Shown: positions 35,955-48,485 of the stretch, one piece after another
How the letters are laid out: every line of letters begins with the position of its first letter
Position numbering within the stretch: the first letter of the stretch is position 1
Source of the DNA: Pseudeuparius sepicola
Lineage: Eukaryota; Arthropoda; Insecta; Coleoptera; Anthribidae
Assembly (NCBI GenBank): GCA_963920635.1
Contig: OY987305.1
Coordinates: 22,654,876-22,718,875, forward strand
DNA length: 64,000 nt
Direction of reading: 5' to 3'
Notes under the pieces: model-generated
The model's database searches: none
Told to the model about the DNA's origin: nothing
The model's input: the letters and a program-made list of their open reading frames with translations, nothing else
Program-made: the position numbers and the translations under genes

Positions 35955-35959
35955 ATACA

Positions 35960-38640
35960 TAGGTACACACACATACAATACACCATATTTCTTACTAAAC
36001 CTTTGGTTTTCGACGCTAATAACATTTTAAACCGATTAATAGAAGACATCTTTTCCCGAAACAGTACTTCCACTCGGTATCAAGTAAATTTGGTAAATTC
36101 TTCGAAAACAATTTTCGAATACAATTTTTCGAAAAGAATTCTTCGATAGTTTAGTTATTTGAAAATCAACTCTTCGAAGGATATTCATTATTATAACCCT
36201 TGGGCTAAAAGGTTTTTCGGGCTTCAAGGTACAGACTTAAATGGTTTTTGAACGGGTCCTTCACGTGGAGATGTGGAAGTAATAAAACAGTTATTCTTTT
36301 GTGTCCAAATCTATTTAATTTTCCTCAGAAAAATGGAGCGTATTTGTATGATCACTATTTTTCTAAAGAAACGTCGACTAAACTTAGGTGCCACAAATTT
36401 ACATAGGCGAACCAAACTGTGATCTCAGATTTCCTCTAAAATAAAACATATTTCAAGATTATATTAGTTTTCCGGATTAAGTAAATCGATACGTTTCCAC
36501 TGGTATATAGTATGTAGGTATATATTGTACAACTAGCGTGGAATGGCATTCATTTCCCACGAGCATGACAGTTTGCGGCACGATCTGTAGGCGAGTGCTG
36601 CAAGTCATATGAGTGGGAAATGCACATACCGTGCGTGTATACTTTACTTTTTCTAGGACTCTTATAAGTGTCCGAGTTTAAATTTTGGCTTTTTAGTTTT
36701 TTTATAGTTTAATTATATCGAACATGACCAAGTATTAAATTAAGGACAAATATTCACAAAATATTACTTACCTATGATTATTTAAAATGTTAAAATGGTA
36801 TATTATTACTTACTGTTATAAAAAATCTTTGGAAAATTTTCTGGAGTTAAATTTCTGCAGTCACATTCGCACATATATGCGAAGTGTCAATTCTATCTTA
36901 TTGTTGCTATAAGTATAACTAACTAATTTAATTTTTCACTTTAAAAGTATATACGAAAATAGACACAAATCAACAAAGCTGAACTTTCATATTTGCACCA
37001 GAGCGTTGCTTCAGAAATCATGCCTACACACAAAAAAATCTAGGATCAGATTTGAAAATAATATTAGTATCACAATAATAGATTTCATTTAAATCTAAGT
37101 AGAAATATTTTAACCTCAGTGATTATTTGGACTGAGCTTATTTTAAAATGAGAAACTAATATTACTTTGAAAATAGTTATGTACTTTGAGGATATAGCCT
37201 AGCAATAAACTAAAACTAACACTAACGGTTTAATATAATCTTATTTTGAAAATACGTTAGACTAATATTCAATTCAGATTTATAGTCAAATGTAAACTCA
37301 GTGTAACATCACTGCTCATTGCGGTCAAAATAAATCTAAAAGTTATCTAAAAGTTATCTTAAAGCTTCATATTGATATTACGAGATTGTCAGTTGACTTC
37401 TAACAAAAATCATTAGTGTCATTTTGACTATTATACCTTGCAAAACTCCTCCACAGTAGACTGCGGTGCCATTTGCGATCGAACAGTGGCCATTACTAGA
37501 CGTAGCCGCGTATTATTAGTTCCTACATTTTGAATACCTACGTGCCGATACTGTGGACGCTGCAACCGTTGACGTTTATTTTTTAAGTGAAGTGTACGTA
37601 CAAGATTGGGGATTTGTTACGTGGATGGGGCTTCTCTGAAGAGGCATGTCAAAAATTGACAAAAATTTATTGGTATGTTGCTATTATATCATTTAAGTAC
37701 TTATAATAAGTACATGTGTACCTTAATGTACCGTACTCCCCATTGAAAGTCGATTCATAATGGTTTTAATTGTCGTTAGGGAATTTCCGTTAATACTTAA
37801 TAATTGTAACAAAACTTAGTTTTCATTCTTCTACAGCACATAATTTAAATGAATTCATTTATAGTTATCCAAAACCGCTGTCAATATATAAAACCAAAAC
37901 CAATATAGATTTCAGATGAGCAAACTTCAGATATTCAAAAAAGATCCAGGACATTTTTTGTATTTTTTTTGTCACAAGTTCTCTAATTGTTATAATTTTT
38001 TCAGAACGATATGGAGCAAAGAAAACATATCATTAAGTAATTTTATTGAAGTGTCGCTTTACACGCAATAAATGAGCTATGGTTGTAAGAAGAACTGAAG
38101 GAGATTTTCATCATTTCAGTTTTTTGAAGCTATGCTGCCTAATAGGTTGTATGTAGAATTATTAAATTTGTGGAAAAAGGTGCCTCACTACCAAATGAAA
38201 CTGGGTCTTTGGGTTTTCAGAAAAAAATATCTTCCCAGTTGTTATATTATGATCTGTTACATTTTCGTTGGGCCACCCTGTACCTACTTGTTTATACATA
38301 TACTTACAAGCTAGGTCCAGAACTGTATGTATAAATTTATTCTTTAATAAAATATTAGCCACTTAAAATATGATTTTTAATTCACAAACCTGTACTTAGT
38401 CTTATACAACTTACTATAAAAAACAGGAATATTTTTTTTGAGACCATACCATATATTTGGAAAAAAAATATATTAATTAACCTGAGACTTGGAGAATTTG
38501 AGGCTGGTTGCATTTTATTCCAAAAATTTCGCAATCTGTACATATTCAGTATAATGCATCAAAATTTAAAAACGAAGTTAAAAGCGTGTATATACCTATA
38601 TTTTGAATAAAATACAAAAACTTCATATTTAGTGACTTTA
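35960..38640. other. No gene seen; TTCGAA-rich patch
   Basis: At 36040-36185 there is a dense run of TTCGAA/TTTTCGA motifs, perhaps the remains of a palindromic repeat. The rest is AT-rich and featureless to me, with only short accidental frames. Confidence 0.4.
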
Positions 38641-38645
38641 ACGTA

Positions 38646-38757
38646 CAGGGTGATCCACATAACATTGTAACCCCCTTAACTTCTTTATTTTTCGAGTTAA
38701 AGAAAACATCGAAGAAGAAGTTAAGGGCGGGGGTAAAATGTTATGTGGATCACCCTG
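38646..38757. mobile_element. Small foldback MITE, 112 bp
   Basis: CAGGGTGATCCACATAACAT at the left is mirrored by the inverse at 38738-38757. Arms of about 42 bp include CCCCCTTAACTTCTT, and the loop is short. Confidence 0.85.
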
Positions 38758-38759
38758 CT

Positions 38760-40785
38760 AGACATTTGATACCATCTTGTAGCCATATTATAGTCAAATT
38801 GATTCATGTGTAGCGTTTACGTGTGATATTTTAGGTTTATTTCAAAATGTGGGAAGTAGGAAGTTTTATAATAATATTAAAAATAAATCATTTCATTCTT
38901 TTCTATAGACAAAATAAACAAAAATTCAGATTCGTTTGAAATTATCATAGTTTCACACTAACCCCATACATTATTTAACTGATTACTTCTAAATAGAGTA
39001 AAATCAACAATAAGCAATCACAGATTTGAAGCTAAATTTGTTTCATTTGACTAAATTTTATAGTTATTTAGAATGCAAATTGTGTGTTAAACGCCTCTTT
39101 GTTAGATTCGTCTAGATAATACTCTAGGATGGAAATGATCCTTAGCAATATACTTTGATGGAATCTAATTTCTTTTCGTTTTAATCATATTATTTGATAA
39201 ACTGTGAACACAAAGTTATTATTTAATTGATATTTAACTGGTCATACATATGAATTAAAATAAGTATGCAGTATATTCAAAAATACCCTATATAGTGATA
39301 CTAATAATAAAATCGTTCTGTGCCGAAATTCGTGTAGGTTGTATAGGGTGACTAAGATATGGTTAAAGCCATATATATTATATTCGGTTTAAACCTAGAT
39401 TTTTTTGTGTGTATCTCTTTGATTTGGTTATGTTACACCGTACTGATGATTTACAAATAGCATGAAGCACGTGTATGCGGTTACTAGGTATTATTTGTTA
39501 ATTTTGAGTGCTTGCCCATTATCACTTTTTCTTGTAAATATTTTTACACTTTTACAACCTTATTGTTTTTAATAATCTACGAAAAAAAGATGGAAAGATT
39601 ATTCCTGTTCTGATAAAGCGTAACTAGCTGCGTGATCTTAAAATCCAACAGAACTGAACGCATCGTTGCTCATATTCTGATTTCTGAGTGTTGTAGCTCC
39701 GTTTTCTGCCTTCTTTCCGGGAATATTTAATTAGGCTTTTGTACAATGGTTCTTCTAAATCGCAGCGATCTGAGCGAAGTCACAGATTACTAATCTGTGG
39801 CGAAGTAGCGATTTCAACAAGTTCTCGCGTGGAGATGCGGCTCTCGGGCGAATCTCATAAAGTGAAATAAGAAATACAGTCTCATGCCGACGGTACGTGT
39901 CAGGAATGTCGAGATTTCGCCCACATTTCACCTTGATGAATATCGCATGCCATATGCGACAATTATAATGCCTATAAGAGCCGGGCGCCGCCAATAAAAA
40001 AGGCCTCCATGGCCGAGAGTTACTGCGATGTTTGAAATATCACGAGCATCGACGAAATTAGGATCTAGTCGAAGCCGTTGGATTTACCTGCAAAATGGAC
40101 CCATATGGCATAATTTTATGTGACAACGCTTATTCTACGACTCCGATAAGGCACATCAATTAATAATTATCTGAGATACACACGAAGTGGTGTTTTTGAG
40201 CGATGCGTCTTCGTTCGTTATCAATAAGAAGAAAAATATGCAGGAATGTAGGATGCGCACTAGTATCTCGTTCTTTTCCTCAACCTAAATGTATTTTGAG
40301 ACTCTAAAATGTATACGTGCATCCTAATTAAAACGATGCTCATGAACAATCAGCAATCGAAATAGATTCGACATTTAAATCATGCAAGAGAAAGATATTA
40401 TTTTGTACAGTTTTTTTTTTCTGCTAAAAAATTAAAACGCAGAAAAATCAAAGTATACCTAGGCTTTCGAAAATTTTCAAGCCTATATAGTTTTTCATTG
40501 TGAACAAGTTTTCTTAATAACATTTTACCGTAAAACCTACAAAAAGGGCACTTTTCTAAAAAAATTGGAAAAAATGCCAAAAAATCAAAGTAGGCCTAAA
40601 CTTGCAAACTTACTCAGTTTTTCGTTCTGAACAAGTTTCCTTAATAACATTTTGACGTAAAAACCTACAAAAAGAGCACTGTACTGATGAGGAAAATTAG
40701 TTTCTTCATAATTTCCAAGACATACGTGATTTTTCGAAAAGATTTAATAATAATAATAATAACGTCTTTATTAATAATGTACATG
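38760..40785. other. No gene seen
   Basis: 39760-40010 is GC-richer than its surroundings, but its minus-strand frame (39755-39994) has no recognisable motif. Two similar AAAACCTACAAAAAG..GCAC segments at ~40530 and ~40668 suggest an old duplication. An (AAT)n run lies at 40747-40763. Confidence 0.4.
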
Positions 40786-40999
40786 TCGCTGTTCCGGTGG
40801 AATATCAACTGCAACGTTGCAACGTTTGCAAAAATGAGTTATTTGCGTAAACCAATATAGAATAATGTGAATTATTTGCTAAAACAAAGCCGGAAATGTA
40901 GTTCCAATATTGGCCGCTAGATGGTATAGGTACGTCCTTGTAGCATTCGGAAAAATCGATAGTATCGTTCCGCGACAACACAATTGATCAGTTGCCTGA

Positions 41000-43300
41000 C
41001 AGTTAATAGAGACTGACGTGTTTTTCGTGCAACATTAGCGTATCTGCAATGTTGAACTGTTGTTAAAATTTTCAAAGACGTAAGTACACTTTACGCCTAT
41101 ATTTTATGAGACATGGGCCATTTTAGAAGTCACAATTATAAAAACGATTTGATTCGGTGGAACAAAGCCATACCTAATTGTACTTTACGTCTGTGTTTTT
41201 CTAAAAATTGTGATATTGCAAGGACATAATCATATTTTATGTCTCTGTATCTCCAAACGCGTGTAGTTTTTTAATGGCAAAAATACATTTTGTGACTTTT
41301 TACTTCCAAAATATAATTATGTTTGTCGTCTCTTCAGTTCAAATTCCATTGTGCATATTGGACACAATGAAGTCGTAATTTACAAAACTAACAGCTGTCT
41401 TTCTGTATACGTGTTTTTCTTCTATATTTCACATGCAATTTTTTGAAGAGATTTATTTTTTTTGTTGCAGAGAAATGTGTTGAAGAAACTTGCAAAATAT
41501 TTAATCTACTAAAGACTCGAGCAGTAGATAACGCTGATATTAATTCATCTCTTGACGTATTATCAAAAGTAAATGATATACCATTTAACACATTTTCTCG
41601 AGCAACCTCTAAAACATCACTAGAAAACCATAATGAAGAACTTGAATGATTTTTGGTCATCATCATGCATCAAGTAATACTGAAATTTCCATTTCTCTGT
41701 AATGTATACCTAGAAATAATATATTCGTGCTAGATCCAAATGATGAGAATTGACATTCTAACTAAGTAGATCAAATAATTCAAAGTACTTCTAGTAAAAG
41801 CCCCCTTAAGCAACAAGTTCTCAATAGCCCTACTACTAATGTCGATGACATTATTTCTAATAATATTCCTTCTACAAGCAAAGCTTTAAATAAATTACAC
41901 TATCTGGTCGAAAATCCATAAGTTGGACAAAAGTAAGACTTGGGAAAGTATACCAGAGTTACACAGATTACCGCGATTCAGATGAAACACCTTTTTTCTG
42001 CTGGATCAAGTGACGAGTACCAACCTGATGAAAGTGATTCTTTATCTTCAAGTGAAACATCAGAATCCATCGAGAATATTCCTATTAACAATGATGACAA
42101 TCAGAATGCAGAACCTTTAAATACCCCATTAAGAAAAGGAAAAAAAGAGTTAGAACTCAAAACAACTAGAAACAAGAGAAAGCAAAGCAACTTATTATCA
42201 AAGCTAGAAACAAGAAACCTGCGTGCACGGAAAAATGGATTCTTTCTTGTTCGAAAAAATTTTCCGACGAACGTCGCAGCCTTTCACTGAAACTTAGGAA
42301 GCTTACAACGCCAGCCGGATGACCTCGGTTCATGTGTGGGCAAGCATCAGCTTTTTTTTCTATAAGTCGCGTCTAAACTGCTATAATTTTACTGCGAGTT
42401 ATAATTTAGCAAATTTCTTGGTATACATATTTAGGTAATTGTTATTTCTTCTTTTTAGATAACGGAAATAACAGAATGTTCAACAAGGAACAAAAGCATT
42501 TTTTTGGCATGCAGTTTTTGCTAATAGAGGTGCTATTGAAATAGGGACCTGCGTTTTGATTTACCTATATGGAAGAACTATCGAAAATACAGCCAGGATT
42601 AGATGTAGTTTTGCTTTCTGATAATTGTATGGGCCAACAAAATACCAGGTGAATTCGTTAAAATGCCATATTAGTAAACCTATTCTATTCATCATCACTT
42701 AATTTGTTTTTAGGTTTCTGGTTGCAGCGTATCTGTATGCAGTAGAGCACTTTGAAATTTGTTCAATCACACACAAATTTTGGATACGTGGACATACTCA
42801 GAATGAAGCTGATGCAGTTTACAACCTTATCGAGAAAAAAATTTAATTGGGGAAGAAGTCTGAAAGAACCAATTTATGTTCCCGACCAGTATGTTTCTAT
42901 TATCCGGGAAGCCGAGAAAAATATAAAGAAAATAGAAATTAAAGAGATGAGTTTTGAAAATTTCTTTGACCTTAAGGCATTGGCTGATGATATGGGTCTC
43001 GCCATAAATAAAAATACTGCTGAAAATGACTTTAAAATTAATGAAGTTAAAATTTTACAATTCATAAAACGAAAAGGAGAATTTTATTACAAAACAAGTT
43101 ACAAACAGAAAGAATGGCTTCGAGTGAATTTTAGACAAAGAAGAAGATCAAAAAAGGAATTGAAAGACCTAAATATCAAAAACGCCTACAGTAGGCGATT
43201 CCAGTTATCTAAAAATAAGAAAAGAGATTTACTGAGTTTGGACAACACTAAACATATTCCATCGTTCTATAAAAACTATTATGAAGGTATTTTACATTAA
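41000..43300 (+). pseudogene. DUF7869-like gene, subfamily B, intron-containing and broken
   Basis: Possible first exon ends with donor GTAAGT at 41080; acceptor TTGTTGCAG at 41470. Ser/Asn/Asp-rich coding-like segments follow (41471-41649, 41777-41920, 41940-42290), then acceptor CTTTTTAG at 42458. NRGAIEIGTCVLIYL lies at 42520-42565 and VVLLSDNCMGQQNTR at 42605-42650. A 65-bp intron (42649-42713, GTGAAT..TTTTTAG) joins in frame to FLVAAYLYAVEHF and WIRGHTQNEADAVYNLIEKK. A one-base shift in an A7 run near 42835 leads to EPIYVPDQYVSIIREAEKN, a Lys-rich C-terminus and LSLDNTKHIPSFYKNYYEG, ending at 43300. SDNCxGQN and GHTQNExD are the conserved blocks. I know of no proven function. At least two frameshifts remain after splicing. 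Confidence 0.55.
42649..42713 (+). other. 65-bp spliceosomal intron in the DUF7869-like gene
   Basis: Donor AG|GTGAATTC and acceptor TTTGTTTTTAG|G. Removing it joins two conserved blocks in the same frame (QQNT, then R split by the intron, then FLVAAY). The small size is typical of insect introns. Confidence 0.75.
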
Positions 43301-43924
43301 TTAAGAACAATGGATTTACTTTACGTTTTGTTAGTTATTATTACTAGTTTAACTGATTTACTCGCTTATGCCATTGATCGAATATTGACCGCTGAAATTA
43401 CCTGTAAAATAATAAATATGGAGTATTTTCTATTATGTTGTGTTTTTTATGTTATCAATATTGATCTTACAATTTCATTTTAATTTAATTTGTGGTAATC
43501 TTAATTAGTGTTGATTAATAATTTCAATAAATGAAAAAGGCAGAAATGTAATTTAGATTTTTTTTCACTATAACATAGGCATAATTTCAAAATTCACCTA
43601 TGATTACAATCACAGGAAAAACATATTTAACTTATGTTGTGTTTTTCATCTCATATTGTGTATTCTTATACAAATCATAATATATAAGAAATTAGGCTCT
43701 TTGGAACAAATCTATGTAAAAACAACGTGATCGTTTTTCACCTCTCCTATAAAATTTAGTGGTTTGCAATTACGTCGATATTCCACCGGAACGGCGATAT
43801 ACAGAAAAGTGCATTTTACATTATTCAGCAAAAAGGAAGAACCAATTGGCGAAGTTGACCATTGGCTAATCCTACACTCAACCATTTGGTTCATCTGCAT
43901 TTTGATTTGATTCTACTCACAAAT

Positions 43925-44640
43925 TAATAACGATACAATAAATTCTAAGCAGTTAAGTAATTTAGATCAGCAAGCAAAAGTCTCTTAATGCTTTGTCGAA
44001 AACGTGATAAGGATATGTCTTTGTATCTATTGTCAAGTGAATTATACGAAATTGCCACATTATATGAAAAACTTCACTGGAACAAAGTCATACTGTGCTG
44101 CGGAACACTCATAATGTTTCGGTCCCTAATTGCTCTATCATGAATAGGGGTTTTTGAATAGGGGTTTTTCTTTTAGGAAATGATATTTTACTAGGCTTTA
44201 ACCACTTCAGCATGGCATACTTCTCTGAAACATGATCAATTTCTTTAGACCGAACACCAAGCGTAAATAATTATTTTGTATAATTTGAAGTCTATTTTTG
44301 CTTGCCAGTCTAGAGACGGGAAATAATAACTTAATAACTGGCACAACCAGTGATTAACATAATGTTTTCTGGAGCTTAAAGTTCAGTTAGTAGCGACTTG
44401 CACTGTATACAGAACCCGTAATTTTAAATAAGTTTTTGCGCCAGCTGAGCCACATGACTCAACTTTGCATCCACTTTTACACCTAACATCTTTGCAGCTC
44501 GTTTCAAACTTGTCTAACCTTATTACGGTTTTACATTTATAAAGGCGACGATCCGACATAAGCGATCGTACATCTAAGTGACCCAACTTAGAAACTAGTT
44601 CTAATCTATTTGCCACAACCTATTCTATTTTTAAATTTGG
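43925..44640 (-). pseudogene. Non-LTR retrotransposon ORF2 C-terminus (CR1/jockey-like)
   Basis: On the minus strand: SKNRLQIIQNNYLRLVFGLK (44240-44310), then PIHDRAIRDRNIMSVPQHS (~44100-44155), then SFSYNVAISYNSLDNRYKDI and LSRFRQSIKRLLL (~43965-44065). These are the RLQxIQNxxLRxIxG and RxxNxxxP..SFxYxAxxxWNxLP..FKxxLKxxLL blocks that close CR1/jockey-type ORF2. Frames are broken by several stops. RT motifs themselves are not seen. It lies just outside the right end of the putative DUF7869 element and points toward it. Confidence 0.75.
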
Positions 44641-44644
44641 GTAT

Positions 44645-46775
44645 AGTATACAGAGACGGAATAATTCATTTTTTCTTTAGGTAGTCTGTTTTTAAAGCAA
44701 ATTATAGTAAAAATAAGACTGGAACCCAGCCTATCTGCGTAGGTGTATTATTGTGCGACCGAATACGTTCACCAGGGCCCTAATGAGGCGAACTGAATTA
44801 TTCAAATTAACCCAGAATTAAGGTGCAAGCAAAGCATGCAGATATTTGTTCTCCTCGAATAAATAACTTAGATTTTATTTTTATTGTCTGTTTATTAATT
44901 TGTCAAAAGTAGTTATTATTTCTGTATGATGGGACAGCAAATACAACAACAAAGTCTTTCCGAATCAACCAGTGGCGGAGATACGGGGGTTTACTTCAAA
45001 AAATCGGTCAAAATATATCAGCTCCCTGTACAACATGGAAGCGATATAATAAGCTTCAATTTTGGATGTAAAAATCAATTTCCGACAAAAAAGTATTCTC
45101 CAGATTTTTTCGTATCTACCATATTGTGATTTTTGTGATTTGACTGCATAATAAAAATAATGTAATCAAAAATTAATATCACAATCACAATAAAATGTAT
45201 ACAGTGTACAACAAACAAATATTGAAAATGATGTCCTTGTACTTCCACACACATTTCTACTGACCCTTTACCATAACATGCAGAATTTCAGTTGATTTCT
45301 TTCGGTAGCTAAAATAAAAAAATATACCTGACAACGATGGATTTTCGCACCTGTAAATATAAATCAAGAGTTCGAGTAGGTACCGGTTTGAGTTGCCTGC
45401 TGGGCCGATACAATACCCCTCTTGAGAAATATACCTCTTTACACCTGGCTGCCAAGAGGTTGCGGCCGAGGGAGAGATGGCTGACAACCCAAACTTTTTA
45501 GGATCTGTGATGCGTATTTCTCTTTGAAATGAATCATAATTTTTGTAAAAACAAATAACAGATACTTGCGGCCATATTTATAAAGACAACCGGGCGGAAA
45601 AGTATTTCTCTATTAATAATTTTCTATAAAAGTTGCATTTTCACAAAAAGAAAACAGATGGACGTAGTACTCACACTGTTGGATTTTACACTATTGGAAG
45701 ATGGCATTAAATTTTCCATCTTGAACGTTTCGTTTCTGCAAACATAACTTTTTTAAATATGAGCCTGCATTTATTAGAGGTTTCTGAAGGACAAATGCTT
45801 TCCAAATTCACTGGTGTATCTGACATAGCGCTCTAACTATGTTTTGTAGTAGTTTTACCTATCATTTTAATATGTTTGTTAAGTACAGTCCACTTCTACG
45901 AAAATTCTAAATAAATGTTTGCGATTTTTGCTGTAATTTTTCGGGAAATGATCTTGCAATATGTAGCTTATGACAGCAGTCAGGAAGAACTTTCTCTTAA
46001 TAGAATTAATAATAATATTTAGCTATATCTAAGTATAAGTTATTTCAATTTAACGAATTCAATAAATAAAATAGTAGATTTAAATGTATTTAGATGTCGC
46101 GATATATATTATTTTTCCTGCTTTTTTAGTTTTCATTGCTGTATCACATTCATAATAATTTTCGTATAACACAGAACCGTAACAAAAAAAATCAAAACGA
46201 GTGCTGAAATTACTTCACAGCATAATCAGACCGCTATGTGCAATACACCTTTGAATTTAAAATGTAAAAGCATTCCAAAATAAAAAAACTACATTGTCGT
46301 ATTAAAACAAAAGTTAATGGCCATGCAAAAACAAAACACCCAAAAGAAAAAACAATAATGACATCTTCTAAGCCATTAAAAAATTCAATAAAGCAGTGCT
46401 TTCAGTTTTTCTCTACCGGCAAAAATAAGGGGAAAATATTAAAACAAAAACCTGAAAATTATTTATTTTAAATTAATAAAAAAAATACATATTATATTTA
46501 GGTATATTAATGACCCCCAAATTATTGCTTAACTTTTTCCTCATTTATGCGAATCTGTAGGTTTTGATATTTCCAATATCCCTATGCTGTTGGTTCTTAT
46601 TCGGGACACCAGTATGTTGCAAGAATTTTTAGGAGAAAGATGATTTTAATACAATACATAACAATATTGTTGTAAATATCGTATTGTCAAAAATTGTTTT
46701 CAAAACAAAATACCATGAAATATTTAGTTGGTGTTTATCACTTGTCTGACTGACATTAACGCTTAAAGACTAGAA
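44645..46775. other. No gene seen
   Basis: AT-rich. CCAGTGGCGGAGATACGGG at 44970 has an inverted near-match at about 62022, so both places probably carry pieces of one unnamed repeat. The short frames at 44926-45129 and 45257-45487 have no recognisable domains. Confidence 0.4.
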
Positions 46776-46779
46776 ACAC

Positions 46780-47163
46780 AATTGTAGAAACTACGCACCG
46801 TATGGGATTTTATTCTTGATAAAAGTTTGTGCATTCCTGCAAACCAAAAACGCAGTTTTCAAAATTTGAATATCTCATTTCGTATACGGGGAGGTTCGAA
46901 AACATGAAAAGGGCTCAAGTATCATGAAAAATTGTTTATAATTGAAAGGTACGCCCAATAATGAAGCTAGTTTATATTCCATAAAACAGCTTTTCGGATT
47001 TTTTATGATTTTCATTCATTTAATATGGAATATTAAATAAATTTTCATTTATTTAATATTCCAGTTTCGTTTCGGAGAGGATTTATCATTTATTTATGGC
47101 TCCTGCAAAATAAAAACAAAAAAAAATACTAATTTTTTGGTGTAAACTTTCTGCCGGTCACTT
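46780..47163. mobile_element. Truncated copy of the CAGTGACCGGCAGAAAG element
   Basis: The right end ACTTTCTGCCGGTCACT (47147-47163) matches the ends of the element at 58704. Internal sequence (TTGATAAAAGTTTGTGCA and CGTATACGGGGAGGTTCGAAAA) matches its interior. No left end was found. Confidence 0.6.
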
Positions 47164-47284
47164 TATATCTAAATTGTGTTAAACACAGAATTTCAAATGT
47201 CTTCAAGAAATCATTTCATGAGATTCAACAAATGGTTTTTATTACAAAACATTTCGTTTAGAAAATTTCGTAAAGTCCACTGAA

Positions 47285-47800
47285 GCCATCAATTGGCCAT
47301 GGAGTATTATAACGATAGCACACCAGAAGGTGCAGAAGAAAGCCACTGGTCTCGATCGGTAAAAACCAATGACGTCAGAACCTATAGACAGGTTTGTTTT
47401 GATAAACGCTTGACGCCCAGAACTAATCACAATCTAAGCGCCCCATTAAATTATTCCGAAAATGTCGCGAGATTGTTAGAAATTGCCCCTTTTTGTCGAG
47501 CCGTAGCGAACTTGTTTCGACTCTGGGCTCGGAGGCTGGCGTCGTTAGACCATCCTCCGAGTCTTCAGGTGAGGTTCCGATGCTTCCGGCGCCCCCAAAC
47601 AAGAAAAAACATGCGATATATAAGTGTGATTCTGGAGGAACTATAACTGGGAATCGCCGGGTGTATAGTTGGTTGATGGTTGACTTTCTGTCTTTGTTTG
47701 TAGCATGTTTTTAGAGTAGTATGGATATATTTAATCTTGGAGTCAAAATAAAGGGCATTTTAACAATGGGGCACCACGTCTATAGGTTTTGACGTCATTG
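47285..47800. other. Unassigned, coding-like composition
   Basis: Two overlapping frames (47293-47646 and 47493-47714) span a GC-richer segment with AATAAAG near 47746. The second reads SSESSGEVPMLPAPPNKKKH, a plausible protein linker, but I recognise no family. 47300-47345 is repeated directly at 47960-48005 (GTATTATAACGATAGCACAC), so at least the start is repeat-derived. Confidence 0.3.
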
Positions 47801-47805
47801 GTAAA

Positions 47806-48047
47806 AACCCACGCCACAATTACCGAGACCCGCTATCATCCCATTGGTCAAGGGCTCACCCGACTATCAAGTGGCATAGATAACGAGAATAACGAGTCTA
47901 AAGATAAATTTATATAATTGATATAATTATTAATCACCTCAGCAATCAATTGATCATGGGGTATTATAACGATAGCACACCCGAAGGAGCGGGACAAAGT
48001 CACTAGTCAAGATAGCGGGTATCGGTAATTGTGGCGTGAATCTTTGC
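47806..48047. mobile_element. Foldback MITE, about 240 bp
   Basis: CACGCCACAATTACCGAGAC near 47811 is mirrored by the inverse near 48040 (GTATCGGTAATTGTGGCGTG). Arms of about 45 bp include GACCCGCTATC. Non-coding. Confidence 0.7.
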
Positions 48048-48100
48048 CCTCCTACCCTTTTTTAGTTTTTCAAGTAGCCTAAAAAGCCACTGTTAGTAGA

Positions 48101-48293
48101 ATAAACTGGCACTTTTTCAATTTTCCTTTTTACGAAATAAAATAAATGCCGATTCTTAATCTTATAAAATTGGATTCTAGGAGCTTTCCAAGGAAATATC
48201 TTGCAATGCTCCCAAGTTGATGTTATACCCTGTAGGTATTTACTTTATTTCGTCAAAAGGCCATTGAAAAAGTGCCAGAATATTCTGCTTTTC
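48101..48293. mobile_element. Foldback MITE, about 190 bp
   Basis: AACTGGCACTTTTTCAAT at the left and ATTGAAAAAGTGCCAGAA at the right, with a second inverted match (TTTTTACGAAATAAA and TTTATTTCGTCAAAA) just inside. Confidence 0.7.
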
Positions 48294-48485
48294 TAGAAAA
48301 CTCGAAGAAGCTCCGCTCCCCTTTTGAGTGTATTTTAGATTTTCTACTTAGATATTCAGTGGAGAAATATCCAAAATATCATTCGTAGATAACAAGTACC
48401 GACCTCGGAGCGCCACCAACTTGAGGGGTGCCAAGTTGTTGCCGCGCTGAAACCGCGGCAGGCTTATAAACGCCTACGCGGATTT

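Larger units (their letters stand above)
40787..43796 (+). mobile_element. Putative TIR-bounded element carrying a DUF7869-like gene
   Basis: The left boundary sequence CGCTGTTCCGGTGGAATATC (40787-40806) recurs inverted at 43773-43796, where the reverse complement reads CGCCGTTCCGGTGGAATATC. The inverted pair brackets an intron-containing gene relic and its AATAAA polyadenylation-like signal (about 43525). Beyond ~22 bp the ends diverge, and I see no clear target duplication. The mobile-element reading is therefore an inference from one inverted pair plus a family known to me as multicopy. Confidence 0.45.

Noticed and set aside
42649..42713. Deletion scar instead of an intron
   Set aside because: GT..AG borders with a pyrimidine-rich acceptor and an exact in-frame join of conserved blocks make an intron the better reading.
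47293..47714. Possible novel gene
   Set aside because: The start lies in sequence directly repeated at 47960, two frames compete, and no family is recognised. Kept only as an unassigned segment.
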